Positions 15,972 through 25,087 of a stretch of 57,410 nt of DNA are shown in pieces. The position numbers and the translations under genes were made by a program. Positions within the stretch are counted from its first letter, which is position 1. Each line of letters opens with the position of its first letter. Location of the stretch: the NCBI RefSeq assembly GCF_000484695.1, contig NZ_AXVR01000032.1, positions 1 to 57,410 on the forward strand, written 5' to 3'. This DNA is from Salinispora cortesiana (lineage in GTDB: Bacteria; Actinomycetota; Actinomycetes; Mycobacteriales; Micromonosporaceae). The notes under the pieces were generated by a model. The model did not search any database. It was not told the origin of the DNA and was given only the letters and a program-made list of their open reading frames with translations.

Positions 15972-18959
15972 GTGGCAGGAAAGGCCCGCGTACACGAGCT
16001 CGCCAAGGAGCTCGGGGTCGAAAGCAAGACCGTTCTCGCCAAGCTCAAGGAGATGGGCGAGTTCGTGAAGTCCGCGTCCAGCACGGTCGAGGCGCCGGTC
16101 GCCCGACGGCTGCGTAACGCGTTCGTCAACAACGCCGGCTCGCCCGCGCCGGCGGCTCCGCCGGCGGCGACCCCGCCGACCCCGACCCCGACCCCGACTC
16201 CGACCCCTTCTCGGACCCCAACCCCGGCGCCGCCCCCGGGCGGCCCCCGCGTCACGGCCAAGCCCATGCCGCCGCGGCGGCCGGGTGCCCCGACGCCCGG
16301 CCCGAAGCCCAAGGGTCCGGTTCCGGGTCCGCCGCAGTCCGCGACACCGGCCGCCAAGCCGGCGAGCGCCCACGACATCGAGGTGGCGGCCGCCGAGGCG
16401 CGTGCCGCCGCGCTGAAGGCCGAGCAGGAGGCCGCGGTCAAGGCCGCGCAGGCTGCCCGGCAGCAGCAGCGGGACAATGTCCGGCGGGAGCCGCCCACCG
16501 AGGGTGGTCCGCGTCCGGGTCCCCGCCCTGGTCCCGGCACGATGCCGCCCCGGCCCGGCTCTCCGGCCGCCGGACGTTCCGGCGGGCCCACCCCGGGCCC
16601 CGGTCCCCGGTCCGGCGGTCGTCCGCCGGCGCGTGGCGCCGGTAACAACCCGTTCGGCATCCAGGGCGGTCAGCAGCGTCCCCCGGCCGCCGGTGCGGGT
16701 GGTCCACGGCCCAGCCCGGCCTCCATGCCGCCGCGGCCGAGCCCGGCGTCCATGCCGCCGCGGCCGAGCCCGGCTTCCATGCCGAGCCAGCGTCCCGGCC
16801 GCCCCGGCGGTCCCGGTTCCGGTCGTCCCGGCGCCGGCGCCGGCCGCCCCGGTGGCGGTGGCGGCGGCGGTTACCGCGGTGGCGGTGGCGGCGGCGGTGG
16901 ATACCGCGGCGGCCCCGGTGGCGGTGGCGGCGGTGGCGGTGGTTACCGCGGCGGCCCCGGTGGCGGTGGCGGCGGTGGTTTCCGCGGCGGTCCCGGTGGC
17001 GGCCGTCCCGGTGGTCGCGGTCGCGGTGGCGGTGCCGCGGGTGCCTTCGGGCGTCCCGGTGGCCGGCCGACCCGTGGTCGCAAGTCGAAGAAGCAGCGCA
17101 GACAGGAGTTCGACAACCTGTCGGCCCCGACCATGTCCTCGGGTGCTCCCCGGGGGCAGGGCCAGACCGTCCGGTTGTCCCGAGGCGCCTCGCTGTCGGA
17201 CTTCGCCGACAAGATCAACGCCAACCCGGGTTCGCTGGTCCAGGAGATGTTCAACCTGGGCGAGATGGTGACCGCGACCCAGTCCTGCTCCGACGACACC
17301 CTGCTGCTGTTGGGTGAGCACCTGGGCTTCGTCGTCCAGATCGTCAGCCCGGAGGACGAGGACCGCGAGCTGCTCGCGCAGTTCAACATCGACCTGGACG
17401 CCGAGGTGGCGGAGGACCGTCTGGTCAGCCGGCCGCCGGTGGTGACCGTCATGGGTCACGTCGACCACGGTAAGACGAAGCTTCTGGATGCGATCCGGAA
17501 GGCGAACGTGGTGGCCGGCGAGGCGGGTGGCATCACCCAGCACATCGGCGCCTACCAGGTCCACGTTCCACACGAGGACCAGGACCGGGCGATCACCTTC
17601 ATCGACACCCCCGGTCACGAGGCGTTCACCGCCATGCGTGCCCGTGGCGCCCAGGTCACCGACATCGTGATCCTGGTTGTCGCGGCCGACGACGGGGTGA
17701 TGCCGCAGACGATCGAGGCGTTGAACCACGCCAAGGCGGCCGACGTGCCGATCGTGGTGGCGGTCAACAAGGTCGACAAGCCGGACGCCAACCCGGACAA
17801 GGTCCGCCAGCAGCTGACCGAGTATGGACTGGTCGCCGAGGAGTACGGCGGCGACACCATGTTCGTCAACGTGGCGGCCAAGCCGGGCACCGGGATCGAC
17901 AGCCTGCTCGAGGCGGTCCTGCTGACCGCGGACGCGTCGCTGGAGTTGACCGCTCCGACGGACGGCCCGGCGCAGGGTGTGGCGATCGAGGCGCACCTGG
18001 ACAAGGGCCGGGGCGCGGTGGCGACGGTGCTGGTGCAGAAGGGCACCCTGCGGGCGGGCGACTCGATCGTCGCTGGCGGGGCGCACGGCCGGGTTCGGGC
18101 GATGCTCGACGAGAACGGCAACCAGGTCGCCGAGGCGGGTCCGTCTCGTCCGGTGCTGGTGCTGGGTCTGACCGCGGTGCCCGGGGCGGGCGACACGTTC
18201 CTGGCCGCCGAGGACGACCGCACCGTGCGGCAGATCGCCGAGCAGCGGCAGGCGCGGCGGCGGGCGGCGGCCTTCGCCAACTCCCGCGGTCGGGCCACCC
18301 TCGAGACGCTCATGGAGCAGCTCAAGGCGGGCGAGAAGACCTCGCTCAACCTGGTGCTCAAGGGCGACGTCTCCGGTTCCGTGGAAGCGCTCGAGGACGC
18401 CCTGTTCAACCTCGACATCCCCGAGGAGGTCCAGCTACGGATCATCCACCGGGGCGTCGGGTCGATCACCGAGAGCGACGTCATGCTCGCGAGCGCCTCG
18501 TCGGAGGCGGTCACGATCATCGGCTTCAACGTGCGGGCCGCGAACAAGGTCCGCGAGATGGCCGACCGCGAGGGCGTGGAGATTCGGTACTACACCGTCA
18601 TCTACCAGGCCATCGAGGAGATCGAGGCGGCGCTCAAGGGCCTGCTCAAGCCGGAGTACGAGGAGGTCGAGCTGGGCACCGCGGAGGTCCGCGAGGTGTT
18701 CCGTTCGTCCAAGGTCGGCAATATCTCCGGCTGCATTGTCCGGTCGGGTCTGCTGCGGCGTAACGCCAAGGCTCGGCTGCTGCGCGACGGCGCGGTGGTG
18801 GCGGACAACCTCACCATCGGCTCGCTCAAGCGGTTCAAGGACGACGCGACCGAGGTGCGCGAGGGCTTCGAGTGTGGTCTGACCCTGTCCGGTTACAACA
18901 ACGTCCAGGTCGGCGACGTGATCGAGACCTTCGAGATGCGGGAGAAGGCGCGCGCCTGA
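15972..18959 (+). CDS. infB: Translation initiation factor IF-2
   Basis: GTPase (995 aa) that places initiator tRNA on the 30S subunit and promotes subunit joining. The N-terminal IF2N domain ([15 protein letters not shown]...) is followed by a long low-complexity Pro/Ala region and then a Gly/Arg-rich segment (about residues 290-360). A second IF2N-like domain and the G domain come next: GHVDHGKT at about 495, DTPGHEAF and NKVDKP. The beta-barrel, domain 3 and the C-terminal tRNA-binding domain complete it. I start at GTG 15972 because GAGGAG lies 4 bases before it; the ATG at 15960 would include that site in the coding region. Confidence 0.96.
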   Translation: MAGKARVHELAKELGVESKTVLAKLKEMGEFVKSASSTVEAPVARRLRNAFVNNAGSPAPAAPPAATPPTPTPTPTPTPSRTPTPAPPPGGPRVTAKPMPPRRPGAPTPGPKPKGPVPGPPQSATPAAKPASAHDIEVAAAEARAAALKAEQEAAVKAAQAARQQQRDNVRREPPTEGGPRPGPRPGPGTMPPRPGSPAAGRSGGPTPGPGPRSGGRPPARGAGNNPFGIQGGQQRPPAAGAGGPRPSPASMPPRPSPASMPPRPSPASMPSQRPGRPGGPGSGRPGAGAGRPGGGGGGGYRGGGGGGGGYRGGPGGGGGGGGGYRGGPGGGGGGGFRGGPGGGRPGGRGRGGGAAGAFGRPGGRPTRGRKSKKQRRQEFDNLSAPTMSSGAPRGQGQTVRLSRGASLSDFADKINANPGSLVQEMFNLGEMVTATQSCSDDTLLLLGEHLGFVVQIVSPEDEDRELLAQFNIDLDAEVAEDRLVSRPPVVTVMGHVDHGKTKLLDAIRKANVVAGEAGGITQHIGAYQVHVPHEDQDRAITFIDTPGHEAFTAMRARGAQVTDIVILVVAADDGVMPQTIEALNHAKAADVPIVVAVNKVDKPDANPDKVRQQLTEYGLVAEEYGGDTMFVNVAAKPGTGIDSLLEAVLLTADASLELTAPTDGPAQGVAIEAHLDKGRGAVATVLVQKGTLRAGDSIVAGGAHGRVRAMLDENGNQVAEAGPSRPVLVLGLTAVPGAGDTFLAAEDDRTVRQIAEQRQARRRAAAFANSRGRATLETLMEQLKAGEKTSLNLVLKGDVSGSVEALEDALFNLDIPEEVQLRIIHRGVGSITESDVMLASASSEAVTIIGFNVRAANKVREMADREGVEIRYYTVIYQAIEEIEAALKGLLKPEYEEVELGTAEVREVFRSSKVGNISGCIVRSGLLRRNAKARLLRDGAVVADNLTIGSLKRFKDDATEVREGFECGLTLSGYNNVQVGDVIETFEMREKARA
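16707..16787 (+). repeat. 27-base tandem repeat in infB
   Basis: Three consecutive 27-base units (16707, 16734, 16761) differ at a few positions and encode [13 protein letters not shown] repeats in the IF2 linker. The frame is kept. Confidence 0.85.
16851..17035 (+). repeat. Glycine-rich YRGGPGGGG repeats in infB
   Basis: About four imperfect units of roughly 45-54 bases, each built from ggtggcggt-like triplets ending in taccgcggcgg, encode Gly8-12-(Y/F)RGGPGG. They form an RGG-box-like basic, flexible segment just before the folded half of IF2. Confidence 0.8.
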
Positions 18960-18974
18960 TCCGGTAGGGACACA

Positions 18975-19014
18975 GATCAAGGGGTTTACGCCATGCTGCG
19001 TAAACCCCTTGATC
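18975..19014. terminator. Perfect 16-bp hairpin after infB
   Basis: Arms gatcaaggggtttacg (18975-18990) and its exact reverse complement (18999-19014) enclose the 8-base loop ccatgctg, 15 bases after the infB stop. It is less GC-rich than its surroundings and has no T-run. It very likely ends or processes the nusA-infB transcript. Confidence 0.75.
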
Positions 19015-19031
19015 ATGTCCGGGTTCGTCCG

Positions 19032-19045
19032 TAGTCTCCGGGACG
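19032..19045 (+). promoter_or_regulatory. Near-leaderless promoter of ylxP
   Basis: TAGTCT (19032-19037) is 8 bases before the ATG at 19046, just after the infB hairpin. The two together suggest a new transcription unit. Confidence 0.45.
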
Positions 19046-19339
19046 ATGTACACCGGAACTGCGGTATTCGACCTTCTGCTGCCGGGCGACTCCCGGTCGC
19101 TGAAGGCCAAGAGGTCCTACGTTCGGCCGATCGTGGCGGCGCTGCGCCGCGTCGAGGTCTCCGCCGCCGAGGTGGGGGCGCTCGACCTGCACGGGCGGGC
19201 GGAGATCGGCGTCGCGGTGGTGTCCGCGACGGCGGCCCACGTACGTGAGGTGCTCGACTCGTGTGAGCGTCTGGTCGCCGCCCGTCCCGAGGTTGAACTC
19301 TTGTCGGTGCGTCGGCGGCTGTACGGCGCGGACGACTGA
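19046..19339 (+). CDS. ylxP: DUF503 family protein YlxP
   Basis: Small protein of 97 aa, DUF503, usually found between infB and rbfA in Gram-positive bacteria and without a settled function. The family pattern is visible: N-terminal strand MYTGTAVFDLLLPGDSRSLKAKRS, then VSAAEVGALDLHGRAEIGVAVVSATAAHVREVLD. Position suggests a role in ribosome biogenesis or translation. Single ATG start candidate. Confidence 0.9.
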   Translation: MYTGTAVFDLLLPGDSRSLKAKRSYVRPIVAALRRVEVSAAEVGALDLHGRAEIGVAVVSATAAHVREVLDSCERLVAARPEVELLSVRRRLYGADD

Positions 19340-19415
19340 TCCACCGACGCCGCCGCGGGGCTGCTCCGCGGGCGGTCACCAGACCGGCCGCGTACGGGCG
19401 GACCGGCGGCGCGGG

Positions 19416-19459
19416 TAGTCTTCGTGGTGTTGGCCGGCGGCTGGGCACCCCAGGTGCCC
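19416..19459 (+). promoter_or_regulatory. Candidate rbfA promoter and leader hairpin
   Basis: TAGTCT at 19416-19421 could be a -10 box giving a leader of about 65 bases. That leader would contain the hairpin gggcacc (19443-19449) / ggtgccc (19453-19459). A GC-rich inverted repeat near 19348-19374 may end the ylxP transcript. Confidence 0.35.
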
Positions 19460-19493
19460 GGCGGTCGGGAGCGGTACGCCTGGAGGTGGCGAG

Positions 19494-19964
19494 ATGTCGG
19501 ATCCGGCCAAGGTGCGCCGGCACGCGGAGCGGGTGCGTGAGCTGGTGGCGTCGGTGGTGCGCAGCCAGATCAAGGATCCCCGGCTTGGCATGATCACCAT
19601 CACGGATGCGCGGATCACCGCCGACCTCCGCGACGCCACGGTCTTCTACACGGTGCTCGGCGACGCGGCCGCCCAGGCGAGCACCGCCGCGGCGTTGGAG
19701 AGCGCCAAGGGCATGTTGCGCAGCACCGTCGGGAAGGCGCTGGGGCTGCGTCACTCGCCGACGCTGACCTTCGTCCTGGACGACGTGCAGGACCAGGTCA
19801 AGCACATTGACGACCTGCTCGCCCAGGCCCGCCACGCGGATGCCGAGGTGCAGCGCCTCGCCACTCGGGCCGAGTATGCGGGCGAGGCCCAGCCGTACCG
19901 GCTGGAAGAGGAGCCCGAGGCCGCCGGGGACGAGCTGCCGCCGCCGGGCGGAGACCAACGGTGA
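19494..19964 (+). CDS. rbfA: 30S ribosome-binding factor A
   Basis: KH-fold 16S rRNA-binding maturation factor (156 aa), acting late in 30S assembly. The family core is complete: RVRELVASVVRSQIKDPRLGMITITDARITADLRDATVFYTVLG, ending in LGLRHSPTLTFVLDD. The C-terminal 30 residues are an acidic, Pro-rich tail. GGAGG precedes the ATG. The stop overlaps the nrnA GTG by 4 bases. Confidence 0.95.
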   Translation: MSDPAKVRRHAERVRELVASVVRSQIKDPRLGMITITDARITADLRDATVFYTVLGDAAAQASTAAALESAKGMLRSTVGKALGLRHSPTLTFVLDDVQDQVKHIDDLLAQARHADAEVQRLATRAEYAGEAQPYRLEEEPEAAGDELPPPGGDQR

Positions 19965-21019
19965 CCGAATCCGCCGCCGGGTCCGTGCCGGTGGAGGCCG
20001 ACTGGGCGGCGGCGGTGGCCGCGGTCCGCGCGGTGCCGGCCGCGGGGCGGGTGCTGCTGGTCTGTCACGTGAATCCGGACGGCGATGCGCTCGGCAGCAT
20101 GCTCGGCTTCGCTCTCGGCCTGCGTCGGCTCGGTCTGGGTCAGGTGCAGGCTGCCTTTCCCGGCCCGCCGCAGCTCCCGGAGCCGTTGCGCGGGCTGCCC
20201 GGTGAGCAGCTGCTGGTCCCGGCGGCGGAGGCGGTTGCCGATCCGGACCTTCTGATCAGCTTCGACGCGGCGAGCGAGTCTCGGTTGGGGGAGCTGGCTG
20301 ACCGGCTGACGACCGCCGGCAGCACGTTGGTGCTCGACCACCATGCGTCGAATCCCGGCTTCGCTGCGATCAATCTGGTTGACCCGCGGGCGGCGGCCAC
20401 CTCGGTGCTCGTGGACGAGCTGCTTGACCGGCTGGGGGTGCCGCTCGACGCGGAGATCGCGGAGTGTCTCTACGTGGCGTTGACCACCGACACCGGCTCG
20501 TTCCGGTTCGCGGCCACCACCGCGGCGGTACACCGGTTCGCGGCCCGGCTACTCGCCACGGGCATCCGTCCCGGTGAGATCTCTCGTCGCGTCTTCGACA
20601 CCCGCCCGTTCGGTGCCGTGCGGCTCTACGCCGAGGTGGTCGGTCGGGCCCGGCTGGAGCCCACCGCGGCGGATGGGCATGGCCTGGTGTGGACCTGGGC
20701 GACCCAGGAGGACCTGGCCCGGCACGGGCAGCCCGCGTACGTGCTGGAGGCGCTGATCGATTCGGTACGGTGCACGGCGGAGGCCGACGTGAGCTGCGTG
20801 GTGAAGCAGACCGCCGACGGGGAGTGGGCGGTGTCGTTGCGCAGCAAGGGCGCGGTGGACGTGAGCCGGGTGGCGATGGCGTTGGGCGGCGGAGGGCACC
20901 GGCTCGCCGCCGGCTTCACTGGCCGGGGCAGTGCCGACGAGGTGGTGGAGGCCATCCGACGGGAGCTGGCCGGGGCGCTGCTCACCCCGACGGGCGGGGG
21001 CGGGCCGGCCCTGCGATAG
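19961..21019 (+). CDS. nrnA: DHH/DHHA1 phosphoesterase, NrnA-like (oligoRNase/pAp phosphatase)
   Basis: Predicted nanoRNase and 3'-phosphoadenosine-5'-phosphate phosphatase (352 aa), the homologue of M. tuberculosis Rv2837c, which also acts on cyclic dinucleotides. The DHH domain motifs are VNPDGDALGS, LISFDAA, LDHHASN and TDTGSFRF. The C-terminal DHHA1 domain carries the substrate-binding GGGGHRLAAG. With PNPase and RNase J also in this window, it completes a short-RNA degradation set, and it could end the c-di-GMP pathway by hydrolysing pGpG. GTG start coupled to rbfA. Confidence 0.92.
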   Translation: MTESAAGSVPVEADWAAAVAAVRAVPAAGRVLLVCHVNPDGDALGSMLGFALGLRRLGLGQVQAAFPGPPQLPEPLRGLPGEQLLVPAAEAVADPDLLISFDAASESRLGELADRLTTAGSTLVLDHHASNPGFAAINLVDPRAAATSVLVDELLDRLGVPLDAEIAECLYVALTTDTGSFRFAATTAAVHRFAARLLATGIRPGEISRRVFDTRPFGAVRLYAEVVGRARLEPTAADGHGLVWTWATQEDLARHGQPAYVLEALIDSVRCTAEADVSCVVKQTADGEWAVSLRSKGAVDVSRVAMALGGGGHRLAAGFTGRGSADEVVEAIRRELAGALLTPTGGGGPALR

Positions 21020-21194
21020 CGGTTGGCGCTGCCCTGCGGAAACGGCCAGGGTCGCCCTATGGTGACGGGGGTTGGGTCGGCCTTGCGGCTACCTGTCGAC
21101 TGGCCTTTCGGCTGATGAGCTGTCGACAAAGATCAGGGTCGGCCTACGGGTGTTCGGTCTTCCCGCCGTTGGGAACGGTCGGCAGAATTGCGGC

Positions 21195-21602
21195 ATGGAA
21201 CAGCCCCGTGACCTGACACTCGAGGCGCCACGCGCCTGGGATCGTCCCGCTGTCACCGTGCCGGTGCTCGTCTGCCTGTCGTTGGTGGGTGGCCGGTTTC
21301 CGTCCTTCTCGGTCGAGGCAAATCTGTGGACGCTCGGCACCGGTGGTGTCCTGATCTGGCTTGGCCTGGGTAACCGGGTGCCCCGGCGGCCCGCACCGGT
21401 ACGGCTGGACCAGGGTGCGGTGTGGTGGACGTTGCCGGTGGTGGTGTTTGTGGTCTTCGAGGGGGCCACCTTTGCGGCCGCAGCGGGTGACGAGTTCCCG
21501 ACCTTCTCCCGACTGGCGGATCCACTGCTGGAGGACGGGGTGATCCGCTCAGTGAGCTGGCTGGCCTGGTTGTCCGCGTTCTGGGGGCTGGTGCGGCGAT
21601 GA
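21195..21602 (+). CDS. Small hypothetical membrane protein
   Basis: 135 aa, family not recognised. It starts at ATG 21195 (MEQPRDLTLEA) after a non-coding gap. Three hydrophobic segments are visible: VPVLVCLSLVGG, LGTGGVLIWLGLG and WWTLPVVVFVVFEGATFAA. The C-terminus reads SVSWLAWLSAFWGLVRR. Its last bases overlap the next gene (ATGA), so both small membrane proteins are probably made together. Confidence 0.65.
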   Translation: MEQPRDLTLEAPRAWDRPAVTVPVLVCLSLVGGRFPSFSVEANLWTLGTGGVLIWLGLGNRVPRRPAPVRLDQGAVWWTLPVVVFVVFEGATFAAAAGDEFPTFSRLADPLLEDGVIRSVSWLAWLSAFWGLVRR

Positions 21603-21811
21603 TGCGGACGCTGGCGATCAGCGGCTTCCTGGTGGCGGTGGCGCTCTTCGTCGCCGTGGAGTTGGCGGCCCGTCGGGAGGGGTCCCGCATCCCCACCCTG
21701 GGTGAGGTCTGCGCGTATGTGATGCGGTACGAGGTCGGCTCGGTGCCGGTCGGCCGGATTGGGGTCTTCGGCTTCTGGTGGTGGCTGGGCTGGCACTTCC
21801 TGGCGCGTTGA
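21599..21811 (+). CDS. Small conserved membrane protein, DUF6186-like
   Basis: 70 aa with an N-terminal transmembrane helix (MRTLAISGFLVAVALFVAVELAARREGS) and a Trp-rich C-terminal segment (FGFWWWLGWHFLAR). I believe it matches a small Micromonosporaceae family (DUF6186), but this is from memory. Coupled to the upstream gene by ATGA overlap. Function unknown. Confidence 0.65.
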   Translation: MMRTLAISGFLVAVALFVAVELAARREGSRIPTLGEVCAYVMRYEVGSVPVGRIGVFGFWWWLGWHFLAR

Positions 21812-22086
21812 GGTGCCGTTGCCCGCGCTGTGGCTCCGCCCGGATGGTGGGAACAACCGGCGGTAGGTGGACCTGAACGATAGCTTGGGTATTGACCGAT
21901 GCCGTGCTGACGGTGTCGGTCGTGAGCGGTGGGTCCGTACCCGGCGTCGCCGCTCTCCAGGGTCGGACCGACCCGGGCTCGCTGCTCCGCGTGCTGCTCC
22001 GGCGACCCCGGACGCCCGCGGGTGGCAGACCTTGCCCGTGAGTTCCACCGCTGCGCTGGTGGCTCGCGCCCTGGAAGGGGTTTCCC

Positions 22087-22255
22087 ATGTCGAACACGCC
22101 CAAGACCGACACCGCTGACGAGGCGCGGGAGCAGCTGCGCCGTGCGCTGCAGACCTCGATGGACACGCGCCAGTGACGTCGCCGATCGGCTGACGCCCCA
22201 CCGGCGGGCGGCGCTGGCCGCCCGTCGTCCGGCGCCGCCCGCCGATGGTAAGTGA
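22087..22255 (+). CDS. Small charged protein, apparently frameshifted
   Basis: Frame 1 starts at ATG 22087, with AAGGGG 9 bases upstream, and reads MSNTPKTDTADEAREQLRRA then LQTSMDTRQ, stopping at 22176. In the next frame, ASDVADRLTPHRRAALAARR continues to a stop at 22255. Joined, they would give a protein of about 56 aa with consistent helical, charged composition. One inserted (or two missing) bases near 22165-22172 would explain this. I do not recognise the family. It could be a sequencing error, a pseudogene or simply a 29-aa peptide. Confidence 0.4.
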
Positions 22256-22302
22256 CGGGCCTGTTTGCGGTCCTTACGGAGCCCGTGTCAGGATCGGCGA
22301 CG

Positions 22303-23631
22303 ATGAACTCGCCGGCCGCCACCGCACCCCGCTCCGCCTCGCCCCGCAGGATCGCCGCGCTCGCCCTGCCCGCCCTCGTGGTGCTCGCCGCCGAACCGCT
22401 GTATGTGCTGGTGGACACGGCGGTGGTGGGACACCTCGGCCGGGTCCCGCTCGCCGCGTTGGCGATCGGTGGCACCGTGCTGACGCTCATCGCCTGGCTG
22501 GGCACGGTCGTCGCGTACGGCACCACCGGGCGTTCCGCCCGGCGGTACGGAGCCGGTGACCGCACCGCCGCCGTCGCCGAGGGGGTCCAGGCCTCCTGGC
22601 TCGCGCTCGCGGTAGGGGTCTTCGTCGCGGTCGGCATGCAGGCCGGCGGCGGCGTGCTCGCCCGTGCCCTCGTCGGGGCGGAGAACGACGTGGCGGAGGC
22701 CGCCGCGCAGTGGCTGCGGATCGCGGCGCTCGGCGCACCCGGGCTGCTCCTCGCCGCTGCTGGCAACGGTTGGCTGCGGGGCGTCCAGGACACCCGCCGG
22801 CCGCTGTGGTTCGTGCTCGGCCCGAGCCTGCTCTCCGCGGTGCTCTGCCCGGTGCTGGTCTACCCCGTCGGGCTCGGCCTGCCCGGATCGGCGGTGGCCA
22901 ACGTCGTGGCGCAGACGATCTCCGGTGCGCTCTTCGCCGGGGCGCTGGTCTCCGAGCGGGTGGCCCTGCGCCCCCGGCCCCGGGTCCTCGCCCAGCAGCT
23001 TGTGCTCAGTCGGGACCTGCTCATCCGCGGCGTCGCCTTCCAGGCGAGCTTCCTCTCCGCCACGGCGGTGGCCGCCCGCTTCGGCGCGGCGGCGGTCGGC
23101 GCCCACCAGATCGTCCTGCAACTCTGGTTCTTCACCGCCCTGGTACTCGACGCGCTCGCCATCGCCGCGCAGGCCCTCGTCGGCGCCGCGCTGGGGGCCG
23201 ACGACGCGGCCGGTGCCCGCGGACTGGCCCGCCGGATCGGGCTGCTCGGCGCCGGCTGCGGCGTGGCGTTCGCACTGGTCATCGCCGCCGGAGCCGGGGT
23301 GGTCCCGGGCTGGTTCAGCGCCGACGGGCAGGTCCGCGAGGAGGCGATGGTGGCCTGGCCCTGGTTCGTCGCGATGCTGCCGCTGGCGGGCGTCGTCTTC
23401 GCCCTGGACGGAGTGTTGATCGGCGCGGGGGACATCCGCTACCTGCGGAACCTCACGATCGTGGCGGCGTTGGGGGGATTTCTGCCGGCCATCTGGCTGG
23501 CGTACGGACTGGACCTCGGACTCGGTGGGATCTGGGCGGGGCTCACCTTCTTCGTGGTGCTCCGGCTCGCCGCCCTGCTGCTGCGGCTGCGCAGCGGTCG
23601 CTGGGCGGTCGTCGGCGCGGTCCGGTCCTGA
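22303..23631 (+). CDS. MATE family efflux transporter (DinF-like)
   Basis: Cation-coupled multidrug/toxin exporter (442 aa) with 12 predicted helices in two halves. The N-terminal motif LALPALVVLAAEPLYVLVDTAVVGHLG is characteristic of the DinF branch, and GWLRGVQDTRRPLW corresponds to the family GxxRGxxDTRxP loop. The M. tuberculosis genome has a dinF homologue in the same interval between nrnA and truB. I prefer the ATG at 22303 (AGGA about 11 bases upstream). The in-frame GTG at 22252 would overlap the small upstream frame. Confidence 0.88.
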   Translation: MNSPAATAPRSASPRRIAALALPALVVLAAEPLYVLVDTAVVGHLGRVPLAALAIGGTVLTLIAWLGTVVAYGTTGRSARRYGAGDRTAAVAEGVQASWLALAVGVFVAVGMQAGGGVLARALVGAENDVAEAAAQWLRIAALGAPGLLLAAAGNGWLRGVQDTRRPLWFVLGPSLLSAVLCPVLVYPVGLGLPGSAVANVVAQTISGALFAGALVSERVALRPRPRVLAQQLVLSRDLLIRGVAFQASFLSATAVAARFGAAAVGAHQIVLQLWFFTALVLDALAIAAQALVGAALGADDAAGARGLARRIGLLGAGCGVAFALVIAAGAGVVPGWFSADGQVREEAMVAWPWFVAMLPLAGVVFALDGVLIGAGDIRYLRNLTIVAALGGFLPAIWLAYGLDLGLGGIWAGLTFFVVLRLAALLLRLRSGRWAVVGAVRS

Positions 23632-23704
23632 GTCGCCGGCGTGCTCTGGGTCGGACCACGCCGGACGGATTCACCACCGGCCGGAGCGGCCAGCGGTGCC
23701 TGAG

Positions 23705-24025
23705 TTAGGACGAGACCAAGCTGGATTGCAGGACGTATACGGCCATCACCAGCCCCAGGGCCACGGCGAAGGAGACGACGAAGCCGGCCACCTTCATCGT
23801 GTTCGGGAAGCGTTGGTACAGCCGACGCCGACCCTGCCACACCTGCCACCGCCGGCGCAGGGCGGCGGCGCCCGGGAGCGCGAGCAGCGCTGCGGCGATC
23901 CGGTCCCCAGCAGTGCGCCGTGGGGGCGGTGGGTCGAGCATCCAGGCGGGGCGGCGGGGCGGCTGCTCCGGTTGGTGCAGTCGGGGGGACCGCTGCTGGT
24001 CCTGATCCTGGCGCTGGCGTGACAT
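23705..24025 (-). CDS. Hypothetical membrane-anchored protein
   Basis: 106 aa: a polar N-terminus rich in Gln/Arg/Pro (MSRQRQDQDQQRSPRLHQPE), a basic middle part, and one C-terminal transmembrane helix (MKVAGFVVSFAVALGLVMAVYVLQ). GGGAGG lies about 10 bases upstream of the ATG. It runs against its neighbours between the MATE gene and truB. Family not recognised. Confidence 0.55.
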   Translation of the reverse strand: MSRQRQDQDQQRSPRLHQPEQPPRRPAWMLDPPPPRRTAGDRIAAALLALPGAAALRRRWQVWQGRRRLYQRFPNTMKVAGFVVSFAVALGLVMAVYVLQSSLVSS

Positions 24026-24164
24026 TGCCTAACCCTCCCGTGGTTGATCAGCCCAGTGGTAGCAGTCGGCGTCAATGCGTCTCGTCCCGGCAGAGGCGGG
24101 GCGCGCCGTCCGGGTGGGCGTCCCGGTGCTGGCGGGGCCAGCCCGTCTGGCAGGCTTGGCGGTC

Positions 24165-25049
24165 GTGAGCGCAGACGGACTGATCGTGGTCGACAAGCCC
24201 GGCGGTATGACATCGCACGACGTGGTGGCCCGGGTGCGCCGGTTGGCCCGGACCCGGCGGGTCGGGCACGGTGGCACGCTCGATCCGATGGCGACCGGGG
24301 TCCTGGTCCTCGGCGTGGGTCGAGCCACCCGGCTGCTGACCTACGTCATCGGGGCCGGCAAGAGCTACACCGCCACGATTCGACTGGGGCAGGCGACGGT
24401 CACCGACGACGCCGAGGGGGATGTCATCTCCAGTGCCCCGGCCGGTCAGGTGACCGAGGAGGCGGTCCGGGTCGCGCTGGCAGCGCAGACCGGTGCTGTG
24501 GACCAGGTGCCCAGCGCGGTCAGCGCCATCAAGATCGACGGTCAGCGGGCGTACCGCCGGGTTCGGGAAGGGGCCAGTGTTGACCTGCCGCCCCGGCGGG
24601 TCACCATCTCCCAGCTCGACGTGCGGGCGCTGCGACGGGACCAGCCGGACGTGGTGGACGTGGACGTGGACGTCACCTGCTCCTCCGGCACGTACGTGCG
24701 GGCGATCGCCCGGGACACGGGCCGGGCGCTCGGCGTCGGGGGGCATCTCACCGCGCTGCGGCGTACCGCCGTCGGCGGTTTTCCCCTCGCCGAGGCCGCT
24801 ACCCTCGATGACCTGGAGCGCCGGGCACCCGAGGTGGTCACGCTCTCCCTCGCGGCGGCGGCTGACCGGTTCTTCCCGCGCCGGGAGGCGACCGCCGAGG
24901 AAGAGCGGGTGCTCTCCCATGGCGGTCCGTTGGACCCCGCGGGGATCGACGGCCCGTACGCCGTCTTCGGCCCGGCAGGCGGGTTGGTCGCTATCGTCAG
25001 CGAGCGGGCCGGTCGGGCCCGTGCGGAGATTGTGCTGGCCCCGGCCTGA
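24165..25049 (+). CDS. truB: tRNA pseudouridine(55) synthase TruB
   Basis: Makes pseudouridine 55 in the T-loop of tRNAs (294 aa). The catalytic Asp is Asp40 in GHGGTLDPMATGVL. GLIVVDKPGGMTSHDVV opens the domain, and the RNA-binding segments YTATIRLG and SSGTYVRAIARDTG follow. The C-terminal PUA-like part closes the protein. I start at GTG 24165 because homologues begin close to GLIVVDKP; the open frame could extend to ATG 24075, adding 30 residues of no family character. ribF follows after 38 bases. Confidence 0.92.
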   Translation: MSADGLIVVDKPGGMTSHDVVARVRRLARTRRVGHGGTLDPMATGVLVLGVGRATRLLTYVIGAGKSYTATIRLGQATVTDDAEGDVISSAPAGQVTEEAVRVALAAQTGAVDQVPSAVSAIKIDGQRAYRRVREGASVDLPPRRVTISQLDVRALRRDQPDVVDVDVDVTCSSGTYVRAIARDTGRALGVGGHLTALRRTAVGGFPLAEAATLDDLERRAPEVVTLSLAAAADRFFPRREATAEEERVLSHGGPLDPAGIDGPYAVFGPAGGLVAIVSERAGRARAEIVLAPA

Positions 25050-25087
25050 CGGCGCGGCGGTCGGGACAGCGACAGGGGAGGAGCGTT

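Noticed and set aside
15600..18086. Minus-strand open frame opposite infB with Thr/Ala/Gly repeats
   Set aside because: Its repeats are the reverse reading of the IF2 Pro/Gly repeats; not a gene.
24075..24164. Longer N-terminus for TruB
   Set aside because: The 30 extra residues have no family similarity and homologues begin next to GLIVVDKPGG.
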